DNA of 39,738 nucleotides from Paenibacillus ginsengihumi DSM 21568 (GTDB lineage Bacteria > Bacillota > Bacilli > Paenibacillales > NBRC-103111). The notes under the pieces are model-generated. The model had not been told where the DNA came from, did not search any database, and saw nothing but the letters and a program-made list of their open reading frames with translations. Both the position numbers and the translations under genes were made by a program. This document shows, piece by piece, positions 24,115-31,827 of the stretch (position 1 is its first letter; each line of letters opens with the position of its first letter). Where the stretch lies: positions 1-39,738 of the forward strand of contig NZ_KB905595.1 in assembly GCF_000380965.1 (NCBI RefSeq), read 5' to 3'.

Positions 24115-26357
24115 AACGCGTCTATCATTTCGCCGCCGATCCGGCGCCGGCCGGCCTTGAGCGCATTTATTTCGCCGACGAGCAGGGCGACGAATATGCG
24201 GCGAACGCCACGGCCGAGATGAGGGTCGGCGAGACGAAGCCGCTTCGCGTGCGGGGCGAGCTGCGGTCGGGCGAGGAAGTCGATCTGGATTCGGTCCCAA
24301 TAACGTTTGCCGTCTCCGGCCAAGCGGCGGCAACGGACTTCGCCGGCATGGTCACTGCGCGTCAGACGGGTGCGGCTATGTTCACTGCGCAGGCGGCCTT
24401 GCCCGACGGCCGGGTGCTGAAAACCGGCTATTTGTGGATACGGGTGAGCGATCCGAACGAGTTTCTGGACGCGTCCTATGTCGCAAGCACCAGCCTCTCC
24501 CATCCGCGGATGACGGCGGAAATCGGGCAGCCGGCGGTCATCCGCCCGGGCGACGTCTATCCTACCGTGACGGTCCGGTCGAATGTGGAGGCGACGGTCG
24601 AGCTGGCCGTGTATCGCGATGGCGGTACGCCGGTGCTCAGCCTGCCTCCTGTCTCTTTCCAGGAAGGGGAGGCGCAATCGATAACCGTTCCGGGAACGGC
24701 GGATGCGGCGGGCCTGTATGAAATGCGCCTGCGCATTGTGGAGCCGGGCAAACCGGCGGTATACGACGCCTTCCATTTCGCCGCGCTCGAGCCGGATGCC
24801 GTTCCGGCGAAGCAGACGGCCGCCGCGTTCATGAACGAGGACGGGCAGCTGACTTATGTTCCGGACTACAAAGGCAACCGGATTCTCGATTTCTCCAACA
24901 GCGGCTATATGGGCGGCGGGGTGAACATTCCGGACGTCCCGGTCGTGAGGGTGATCGAGCCGATTGACGGCGACAATACCGCCCATATTCAAGCGGCCAT
25001 CGACGAAACGGCCAAGCTGCCGCTGTCGCCGGACGGCTTCCGCGGAGCTATTTTGCTGAAGAAAGGCGTATATCCGGTATACGGCACGATCTATATCCGC
25101 GATGGAGGCATCGTGCTTCGCGGCGAAGGCGACGGCGAGGGCGGCACGACGATTCACGGAGCGGGGAACAAGGCGAGAAATCTCATCGAGGTTGGCTCGG
25201 GCGCAGGGGCGGTTGCTGACGAGCAGACCGCCGTCGACATTGCGGAGCTGTATGTTCCGTCCGGCTCGCGCACGTTCCACGTGATTGACGCAAGCGGATA
25301 TGAACCGGGGGATACGGTATTTGTCCGCCGAATCGGCAGCAGCCGCTGGATTTCGGAAATCGGTATGGACCACATCTACATGCGGCCCGGCTCCGGAGGG
25401 ACGACGCAGTGGTCGCCGTTTAACCTCGATTTCGACCGGGTCGTGACGAGTGTCGATAAGGCGAATAACCGGATTACGGTGGACGCCCCGATCGCGAATG
25501 CGATCGACCGCAAATGGGGCGGAGGACAGCTGCTGAAATATGACGATGCCGCCCGGATTCAGCAGGTAGGCGTTGAATGGATCCGGGTCGATTCCGACTT
25601 CGACAAGAGCGTGACAAGCACCGTATGGGATAACGGCAAGACCGACCCATACTATGCGGATGAAAACCATGCCGAGCGGTTTGTCGTGTTCAAGCAGGCG
25701 AAGAACGGCTGGGTGCGCCATGTGACAGCTTGCCATTTGTCCTATTCGCTGGCGGAGATGGGCAGCGGCGCCAAATGGATTACGGTGCAGGACTGCAGGG
25801 TGTACGACATGGTCAGCATCATTACCGGGGGACGGCGGTACGCGATTTTTTTCAAAGGTCAGCTCAATCTGGCGCAGCGTATTTACGTGGAAACGGCGCG
25901 GCACGCCTTCGTCGTCGACAGCCGCGTTGCCGGGCCGAACGTCGTGCTCGACAGCGAGTCCGCCCTCGACTACAACACGAGCGAGCCGCATCACCGGTGG
26001 TCGACCGGCGGGCTGTTCGACAATGTCCGATCGCCGATATCGATTCGCGACCGGGCCTGGCTCGGAAGCGGCCACGGCTGGGCCGGAGCGAACTATGTCG
26101 CCTGGAATACGGAAGGCAACCTGACCGTTCAGCAGCCGCCGACAGCGCAAAATTACGCGATCGGCCACGTCGGGCCCAAGGTGCCCGGGCTCGTGCCGAA
26201 CGGCTACGATTCCCGGCCGCGCAACGACGGATTCTGGGACGTCCTCGGCGAGCATGCGAATCCGCACAGCCTGTACAAGCAGCAGCTCAAGGAGAGGCTT
26301 GGACAGCAGGCGGTCAACAACATCAAGCCCTCGAAGGCAGGCCGTCCCGGCGGTTGA
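24111..26357 (+). CDS. Large parallel beta-helix protein with N-terminal Ig-like domains, no signal peptide
   Basis: A 748-residue protein. Residues about 25-115 look like a bacterial Ig-like fold (MRVGETKPLRVRGEL... AMFTAQAALPDGR), a second beta-rich domain runs to about 225, and from about 285 a pectin-lyase-like solenoid begins (DGDNTAHIQAAIDETAKLP, GAILLKKGVYPVYGTIYIRDGGIVLRGEG, HVTACHLSYSLAEMGSGAKWITVQDCRVYDM). Function is probably polysaccharide binding or cleavage. The frame opens after a TAA at 24087 and TTG 24111 is the only plausible start. The protein therefore starts directly with folded sequence and no export signal. Either the 5' end was lost or the protein works inside the cell. 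It is the last gene before a terminator. Confidence 0.75.
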   Translation: MKRVYHFAADPAPAGLERIYFADEQGDEYAANATAEMRVGETKPLRVRGELRSGEEVDLDSVPITFAVSGQAAATDFAGMVTARQTGAAMFTAQAALPDGRVLKTGYLWIRVSDPNEFLDASYVASTSLSHPRMTAEIGQPAVIRPGDVYPTVTVRSNVEATVELAVYRDGGTPVLSLPPVSFQEGEAQSITVPGTADAAGLYEMRLRIVEPGKPAVYDAFHFAALEPDAVPAKQTAAAFMNEDGQLTYVPDYKGNRILDFSNSGYMGGGVNIPDVPVVRVIEPIDGDNTAHIQAAIDETAKLPLSPDGFRGAILLKKGVYPVYGTIYIRDGGIVLRGEGDGEGGTTIHGAGNKARNLIEVGSGAGAVADEQTAVDIAELYVPSGSRTFHVIDASGYEPGDTVFVRRIGSSRWISEIGMDHIYMRPGSGGTTQWSPFNLDFDRVVTSVDKANNRITVDAPIANAIDRKWGGGQLLKYDDAARIQQVGVEWIRVDSDFDKSVTSTVWDNGKTDPYYADENHAERFVVFKQAKNGWVRHVTACHLSYSLAEMGSGAKWITVQDCRVYDMVSIITGGRRYAIFFKGQLNLAQRIYVETARHAFVVDSRVAGPNVVLDSESALDYNTSEPHHRWSTGGLFDNVRSPISIRDRAWLGSGHGWAGANYVAWNTEGNLTVQQPPTAQNYAIGHVGPKVPGLVPNGYDSRPRNDGFWDVLGEHANPHSLYKQQLKERLGQQAVNNIKPSKAGRPGG

Positions 26358-26459
26358 CACAATAAACTGAAGCTCATGCGGGCGTTCCGGATCGCCGTGA
26401 AACGATAACGCTGATGCATTGACACCGGCGGAGCACCGGCCAATTTTCACCGTTAGACG

Positions 26460-26539
26460 CCGATGACGAACGAAGCCTTCGTCATCGGTCGTCGCCTTCG
26501 GTACTGATCATTCGCCGACGGACTTCGCCGAATGATCAG
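26460..26539 (+). other. Two perfect 11-bp hairpins after the beta-helix gene
   Basis: CCGATGACGAA/TTCGTCATCGG (26460-26470 with 26478-26488, 7-nt loop) and CTGATCATTCG/CGAATGATCAG (26504-26514 with 26529-26539, 14-nt loop). Neither has a T tail. They precede a true terminator and may form one structured 3' region or RNA element with it. Confidence 0.55.
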
Positions 26540-26557
26540 GATAGTCCGTGAGACGCT

Positions 26558-26599
26558 GCGTCCCGGTCCGCCACATGGGCGGCGCCGGGATGCTTTTTT
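26558..26599 (+). terminator. Intrinsic terminator of the fucosidase/beta-helix operon
   Basis: GCGTCCCGG (26558-26566) pairs with CCGGGATGC (26585-26593) including one G-U pair; CCGCC/GGCGG extends it inside; six T residues follow (26594-26599). This is the best terminator in the window. Confidence 0.75.
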
Positions 26600-26926
26600 C
26601 GCACCCTTATGGCTCTGCTCTCATCGCTATCTCCCGATTGGCCTCGTCTGACCTCGAGCGTCCATGGCATCGCAAAATAACACAAGCGCCCGGAAGTTAC
26701 GCCATGGAGAGAAACGGCCTGTCCGCTGTATGATCGGGGAGACGTCAGCGGGAAGACGCCGGACAAATCTACGCCGAGGAAGGGGGGCCAGCGGCATGCT
26801 CCTGATGAAAGAACACGACGGCGTTTCCCGCCTGCCAGGCGGCATATCGGGACGGCCGGGCGCGGCCTTACAGAGGCCCCGGAATCATCGAACCTGGAGC
26901 AGGTTCCATATAAGGGAGAGAAGAAC
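26600..26926 (+). other. Gene-free, structured leader before the permease pair
   Basis: No supported gene lies here. It holds an 8-bp inverted repeat TCCATGGC/GCCATGGA (26661-26668, 26701-26708), a TCCGCTG/CAGCGGGA stem further on, and a 7-bp hairpin GAACCTG-GAG-CAGGTTC (26890-26906) just before the ribosome site AAGGGAGAG. No clear promoter was found; TATGAT at 26729 lacks a -35 box. Confidence 0.4.
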
Positions 26927-27880
26927 ATGAGCAGCAAGATCGGACCAACCGAAGCGGTTCAGCCGTTTGCGACGAGCCGCGAGAAACGGGCTTTCATACG
27001 GAAGTATTGGGCGCTGTACGTCATCTCGCTTCCGGGAATCGTTTATTTTATCGTCTTCAAGTACTTTCCGCTGTTCGGATCGGTCATTGCCTTTCAAGAT
27101 TACAACATCTTCAAGGGCATCGCCGGCAGCCCATGGGTCGGGCTGGAGCATTTTCAGCGCATGTTTGCGTATCCGGAGTTTCTGACCATTTTGAAAAACA
27201 CGCTGCTGATCGGGCTGTACGATCTGGTATTCGCGTTTCCGATTCCGATCGTGCTGGCGCTGCTGCTGAACGAGCTCCGCGTTATGGCATTCAAGCGGCT
27301 CGTACAGACCGTCGTCTATATGCCTCATTTTTTGTCCTGGGTCATTGTGGGAGGCGTTCTGGTCGGCATCATGTCGCCGGAAACCGGAATTATCAATACG
27401 ATCCTCGGCTTTTTTGGCATCGAGCCGATTTATTTTTTGGGCGAGAACGAATACATCCGCAGCATCCTGATCGGTTCCGGCATCTGGAAGGAGAGCGGCT
27501 GGGGGACGATCATCTATCTCGCCGCCATCGCAGGGATTAACCCGGACCTGTACGAAGCGTCGCAAATCGACGGGGCCGGCCGGCTGCGGCAGACGCTGTC
27601 GATCACGATCCCGTCCATTCTGCCGACGATCATGATCCTGTTTCTGCTTCATATCGGCAAGTTTCTCGATTTCGGCTTCGAGCGGGTCTTCGTTTTCCTC
27701 AATTCGCTGAACAGCGAGAACGGGGAAATTATCGACACGTACGTATACCGGGCCGGCCTGATCGACCGACAGTACAGCTACACGACCGCGATCGGCCTGT
27801 TCAAATCGGTCGTCGGACTCGTGCTGATCGCGATCGGCAACACGCTGAGCAAAAAAACGACCGGAGAAGGGCTGTATTGA
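26927..27880 (+). CDS. LplB-type polysaccharide ABC transporter permease
   Basis: A 317-residue membrane protein of the LplB class: YVISLPGIVYFIVFKYFPLFGSVIAFQDYN opens the first helix, WVGLEHFQRMFA lies in the outer loop, and the ATPase-docking EAA loop reads LYEASQIDGAGRLRQ. It ends with the intact last helix and tail (GLFKSVVGLVLIAIGNTLSKKTTGEGLY), the part missing from the fusion at 271-2517, which is otherwise closely similar. It pairs with the permease 46 bp downstream. No ATPase gene is in the window; such systems often share one MsmK-type ATPase encoded elsewhere. Confidence 0.92.
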   Translation: MSSKIGPTEAVQPFATSREKRAFIRKYWALYVISLPGIVYFIVFKYFPLFGSVIAFQDYNIFKGIAGSPWVGLEHFQRMFAYPEFLTILKNTLLIGLYDLVFAFPIPIVLALLLNELRVMAFKRLVQTVVYMPHFLSWVIVGGVLVGIMSPETGIINTILGFFGIEPIYFLGENEYIRSILIGSGIWKESGWGTIIYLAAIAGINPDLYEASQIDGAGRLRQTLSITIPSILPTIMILFLLHIGKFLDFGFERVFVFLNSLNSENGEIIDTYVYRAGLIDRQYSYTTAIGLFKSVVGLVLIAIGNTLSKKTTGEGLY

Positions 27881-27926
27881 TGATGAAGGAGCCCCGTCAA
27901 CGAAACCTGCGAAAGGATGAAACAAC

Positions 27927-28796
27927 ATGCTAATCACCCGAGCCGAACGATGGTTCAATCGCTTCAATATCGTCTTCCTGTCCGTCGTCGGGCTCAGCAT
28001 GGTGCTGCCGATGCTTCATGTGCTCGCCCAATCGTTCAGCGACAACGCCGCCATCAACAGCGGCCAAGTTTCCTTGTGGCCGGTCGGGTTTACATTGGAC
28101 AATTACAAGCTGATCCTGAACGACCCGTCGATGTGGATCGCCTTCCGCAACAGCGTCGTCATTACGGTATTCGGCACGCTGATTAATTTGGCGGCGACGA
28201 CGACGCTTGCCTACCCGCTGTCGCGGACGGAGTATTTGTACCGCAAGCCGGTGCTGGTTATGGTGCTGATTACGCTTATTTTTCACGCGCCGCTTATTCC
28301 CAACTATTTGCTGATCAAGCAGCTCGGCATGCTCAACACGCTGTGGGCGCTCATGATTCCGGGAGCGATCAGCGCCTTCAATCTGTTCGTCATGCGCTCC
28401 TTTTTCCTGAATCTTCCTAACGAGCTGATCGATTCCGGGAAAATCGACGGCTGCGGCGAATTTCGCACGCTCTGGCATATCGTGCTGCCGCTGTCGAAGC
28501 CGGCCATGGCGACGATGGGCATCATCTATGCGGTCGGAAACTGGAACACTTACTCGTCCGCCATTTACTACATCGACAAGCGAACGCTCATTCCGCTTCA
28601 GGTCAGGCTTCGCGAAATCGTATTTACCGATACGTTCGGGGCGGCCGACTCGACATCCGAGATGCTGCTTACCGTGTCGCCGGAGGGGCTGAAAATGGCG
28701 GTGATCGTCGTAGCGACGGTGCCGATCATGCTGATTTACCCGTTTTTGCAAAAGCATTTCATCAAAGGCATGCTGGTAGGCTCGATCAAATCGTAA
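27927..28796 (+). CDS. YtcP/LplC-type polysaccharide ABC transporter permease
   Basis: A 289-residue permease of the LplC/YtcP class, with RFNIVFLSVVGLSMVLPMLHVLAQSFSD at the first helix, TTTLAYPLSRTEYLYRK, the NLFVMRSFFLNLPNELIDSGKIDGCGEFRTLW docking loop and a C-terminal LQKHFIKGMLVGSIKS typical of the class. It forms the channel with the preceding permease and, by class, should serve the LplA-type lipoprotein at 31828, with the two-component genes lying between. Confidence 0.92.
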   Translation: MLITRAERWFNRFNIVFLSVVGLSMVLPMLHVLAQSFSDNAAINSGQVSLWPVGFTLDNYKLILNDPSMWIAFRNSVVITVFGTLINLAATTTLAYPLSRTEYLYRKPVLVMVLITLIFHAPLIPNYLLIKQLGMLNTLWALMIPGAISAFNLFVMRSFFLNLPNELIDSGKIDGCGEFRTLWHIVLPLSKPAMATMGIIYAVGNWNTYSSAIYYIDKRTLIPLQVRLREIVFTDTFGAADSTSEMLLTVSPEGLKMAVIVVATVPIMLIYPFLQKHFIKGMLVGSIKS

Positions 28797-28875
28797 TCCG
28801 GCCCGGAAGCGCCCAGGCGATCACGGGAGAAGCGCAAGGACAATCGGCGCGACACGCGAAAGGGGATGCGCAGGC

Positions 28876-29895
28876 ATGCAACTGCTGATTGTGGACGACG
28901 AGCCGATGATCCGTTACGGCTTGCTGAAAATGACGGAGTCGTATTCGCCCGCCTTCAAGGAAATCCGCACGGCGGAGCACGGGCTCGATGCCTTGGAGAA
29001 GATCCGCAAGTCCGAGCCCGACATCGTGCTGACCGATATCCGGATGCCGAAAATGGACGGCCTGGAGCTGTGCCGGACGATACACGACGACTATCCGCAT
29101 ATCCAGACGGTCGTTATTTCGGGATACGGCGATTTCGATTATGCGCAAAAATGCATCGAATGGGGCGTCAAGCATTATTTGCTCAAGCCGGTTACCAGGC
29201 CGGATGTGCATGAAGTGCTTGACCGGTTGATCCATAGACCGATGCGGGGGTATGTCTCCGTGTCCCGTTATGTGGAATGGATCGACCGGATGGAAGGCTG
29301 CATCTGGTCGCTGCAGACGGATGAGCTGAACCGGCTGATCGCGGAGTGGCGGCACATGTGCCTGGCCGCCGACATGCCGCTTATCCAGCTCAAGGAGCTG
29401 CTGGCCGACTGCATCGCCATGCTGACGAAGCGCCTTCAGGAGCGTCGCTTTACGCCGGAGACGATCCCGGCGGCCGACTCGGCGGACAGCGCGGCCGAAG
29501 CGCTCGATGCCTTCGGGGAGCGGCTGCGGCGCATGGCGCAGGAGCTGCTCGCCGCCCGCAAGGGGAATTTCAAGGACCCGATGGAGGAAGCGAGGGCTTA
29601 TATCGACAGCCGGCTGTCCCAGGACATCAGCCTGGAGGAAGTGGCCGGGATGGTCGGTCTGACGCCGACCTATTTCAGCGCGCTGTTCAAGAAAATGACG
29701 AGCGAGACGTTCGTGCAGTACCGGATCAACAGGCGGATGGAGAAGGCGAAGGAGCTGCTCTCCGTCCCGCACCTTCGGATTTCCGATATCGCGCCGATGG
29801 TAGGGTACGACGACTATCCGCATTTTACGAAAACGTTCAAAAAAATCGTCGGCCTGACCCCGTCCGAATACCGGGCCGGATTAGGTATCCGATGA
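28876..29895 (+). CDS. YesN-type response regulator with AraC DNA-binding domain
   Basis: A 339-residue response regulator. The receiver domain (1-120) has the acidic pair Asp7/Asp8, the phosphorylation site Asp54 in LTDIRMPKMDG and the conserved lysine in HYLLKPV. A ~110-residue linker leads to a C-terminal AraC-type double helix-turn-helix (about 240-336: ARAYIDSRLSQDISLEEVAGMVGLTP...FSALFKKMTSETF, DIAPMVGYDDYPHFTKTFKK). AAAGGGGAT is upstream of the ATG. It overlaps the sensor gene (ATGA), so the pair is co-translated. It most likely activates the transporter and enzyme genes around it. Confidence 0.93.
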   Translation: MQLLIVDDEPMIRYGLLKMTESYSPAFKEIRTAEHGLDALEKIRKSEPDIVLTDIRMPKMDGLELCRTIHDDYPHIQTVVISGYGDFDYAQKCIEWGVKHYLLKPVTRPDVHEVLDRLIHRPMRGYVSVSRYVEWIDRMEGCIWSLQTDELNRLIAEWRHMCLAADMPLIQLKELLADCIAMLTKRLQERRFTPETIPAADSADSAAEALDAFGERLRRMAQELLAARKGNFKDPMEEARAYIDSRLSQDISLEEVAGMVGLTPTYFSALFKKMTSETFVQYRINRRMEKAKELLSVPHLRISDIAPMVGYDDYPHFTKTFKKIVGLTPSEYRAGLGIR

Positions 29896-31736
29896 AGCGC
29901 GTCAGCTTGTACCGGAGGCTGTACCTGTACTTCCTGATCGTCATCGTCGTTTCCTTGACCGGCGTCGGCGTGTTCTCGTACACGTCATCGTCGAAGGAGC
30001 TCGAGGTGCTCGTCCGCGGCCAAATGGAGCAAATCGTCAGCAACGCGGTGCACCATACCGATCTGTATTTGAAGACGTACGACCGCTCGCTCGTATCCCT
30101 GCTGCCGAACCGGCAGGTCAAGGAATTCGCCGATTTGCCGATCAACCGGGAGGGCTACGAATTTTACAGATACCGGACGCTGATTCGGGAAATCGGCGTC
30201 GATCCGCTGTTTATCCGCAGCCCGGATATCGCGGCCGTCTATATGATCAGCTTCCATGGCAACGCGCTTTATTATTTCAACGAGATTCCCGGCCAATCGT
30301 TCAGTTCGGACGAGATCCGCAGGCAGCTCGATTATTTCCGCGCGAATACGAGCGGCGACGGCAAGCTAGCCATTTTGAACAACAGCATCCTGAGCGACCA
30401 GAAGCAGCAAATGCTGACGCTTGTCAGGCAGTTTCGCGGCTTGACTTCACCGGAGCCGGCCGGTGTGCTGGCCATCGAGATTCGCTCGGCCGATTTGGCC
30501 GCTTTGTGGAAAGGGATCGAGCTCGGGGAGGACGGCTATTTTTTTATCATGGATGCCAAAGGGCAGATCGTGTATCACCCCCAGGCGGAGCGCGTGGGCA
30601 GCTTCGTCCCGGACGCGCTGAAGCGGCGGATTGCGGAAGCGGGAGCGGATATGTTCGAGGCCGGGGAGGAAGGGCAGGCGCGGACGTATATGGTTCGCCA
30701 GTCGAGCTATTCCGGCTGGAGCCTCGTCGCCTCCAAGCCGACGGAGGAGCTGCGCCGGCCGGTATCGAACATCCGCACGACCACGTTGGCGGTCGGTTTG
30801 TTTACGCTGGCGTTCGCGCTCGCGCTGTCGATCCGCTTCGGCCAATCGATTACCGGCCCGATTCAGGCGCTCAAGCAGGGGATGCGGGAGACGGAAAAAG
30901 GCAACTGGACGACCATTCCGCTGCCCGGCCGCCGCGACGAGATCGCGGAGCTGATGCTGCGCTACAACGTCATGGTGAACCGGCTGTCCGAGCTGGTCGA
31001 GCAGGTGTACCAGGTCGAGCTGAAAAACCAGGAGATTCAGCTGGAGCGCCAGAAGGCCGAGTTTCAGTCGCTGCAGCTGCAGATCAATCCTCACTTCCTG
31101 TACAACACGCTGGAGACGATCGTCTGCTATGCCGTCGTCCGCGATTCCGAGGAAATATCGGAGATCGTCAAGGCGCTCGCCTATATGCTGCGTTACTCGG
31201 TGCAGACGAATCTGGAGGAAATTACGGTCGCGAACGAGCTGAAGCACGTGCTTCATTACATGGTCGTGCTGCGCCATCGGACCGGACGCGATTTCGAGCT
31301 GGACGTGGCGGTCAAGCCGGAATATTTGCTGAACAAGATGGTCCGCCTGACGCTGCAGCCGCTGATCGAGAATGCGTTCCAGCATGCGTTTCCCGACGGG
31401 ATCGAGGATTACCATTATATTCGGATCGACGCCTGGGAGCTGGGCGATACGTTCTGCGTCAGCGTCGAGGACAACGGCGCGGGCATTGCCGCAGGCAAGC
31501 TTGACGAGCTTCGCCGAAGGCTGAACGCCAACCGGCTGGCTGACGGCTCCGCCGGCGAGACCAGGGAGCGCGGCGGCATCGGCTTGATGAACGTGCATCG
31601 CCGCATTCAGATGGTGTTCGGCGAACGGTACGGGCTTCGCATCGAGAGCGAGCCGGAGAAGGGCACCGTCGTCGTCATGGCGATGCCGGCGTCCGGCGTG
31701 CGCCCGAAAGCGTACGAAAACACAACTGCAGGATAA
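29892..31736 (+). CDS. YesM-type sensor histidine kinase
   Basis: A 614-residue membrane kinase. One helix lies near residues 8-30 and another around 298-318. Between them is a ~265-residue extracytoplasmic sensor of the dCache kind (DGYFFIMDAKGQIVYHP). A HAMP linker follows (QSITGPIQALKQGMRETEKGNW), then the His_kinase domain with INPHFLYNTLETI, where His401 is the phosphorylation site, and the ATPase domain with LQPLIENAFQHAF and VEDNGAGI. The ATG at 29892 overlaps the regulator's stop; earlier in-frame codons would lie inside the regulator gene. YesM-type sensors respond to extracellular oligosaccharides or to the loaded binding protein. Confidence 0.93.
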   Translation: MKRVSLYRRLYLYFLIVIVVSLTGVGVFSYTSSSKELEVLVRGQMEQIVSNAVHHTDLYLKTYDRSLVSLLPNRQVKEFADLPINREGYEFYRYRTLIREIGVDPLFIRSPDIAAVYMISFHGNALYYFNEIPGQSFSSDEIRRQLDYFRANTSGDGKLAILNNSILSDQKQQMLTLVRQFRGLTSPEPAGVLAIEIRSADLAALWKGIELGEDGYFFIMDAKGQIVYHPQAERVGSFVPDALKRRIAEAGADMFEAGEEGQARTYMVRQSSYSGWSLVASKPTEELRRPVSNIRTTTLAVGLFTLAFALALSIRFGQSITGPIQALKQGMRETEKGNWTTIPLPGRRDEIAELMLRYNVMVNRLSELVEQVYQVELKNQEIQLERQKAEFQSLQLQINPHFLYNTLETIVCYAVVRDSEEISEIVKALAYMLRYSVQTNLEEITVANELKHVLHYMVVLRHRTGRDFELDVAVKPEYLLNKMVRLTLQPLIENAFQHAFPDGIEDYHYIRIDAWELGDTFCVSVEDNGAGIAAGKLDELRRRLNANRLADGSAGETRERGGIGLMNVHRRIQMVFGERYGLRIESEPEKGTVVVMAMPASGVRPKAYENTTAG

Positions 31737-31782
31737 AAAAATGCATCCTCCTTGAAGCGAGGGGGAGGTACGATGTTGTTTG

Positions 31783-31798
31783 TAACCGGTTAACCGGT
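31783..31798. promoter_or_regulatory. Tandem TAACCGGT palindrome upstream of the LplA-type gene
   Basis: TAACCGGTTAACCGGT is an 8-mer repeated head to tail. Its inner 14 bases (31785-31798) form a perfect palindrome. It sits 30 bp before the lipoprotein start, where an operator would lie. A weak CCTCCTT/GGGGAGG-type hairpin (31747-31768) separates it from the kinase stop. No clear -35/-10 pair was found. Confidence 0.45.
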
Positions 31799-31827
31799 GC
31801 AATTTTGCGACAAATGGGGGACTTCGT

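Noticed and set aside
26880-26920. Part of a TPP riboswitch (GAACCTG ... AAGGGAG look)
   Set aside because: The hairpin GAACCTG-GAG-CAGGTTC lacks the conserved CTGAGA box and the 5' GGGGTGC-type arm of the THI element; the likeness is limited to a few bases.
26664-26930. 88-codon ORF in the gap before the permeases
   Set aside because: It has no ribosome site, its translation is low-complexity Arg/Gly-rich, and it overlaps the permease's ribosome site and start.
29346-29891. N-terminal extension of the sensor kinase into the regulator gene
   Set aside because: The extension is out of frame over the AraC domain and low in recognisable content; the ATGA overlap at 29892 with an immediate membrane helix is the natural start.
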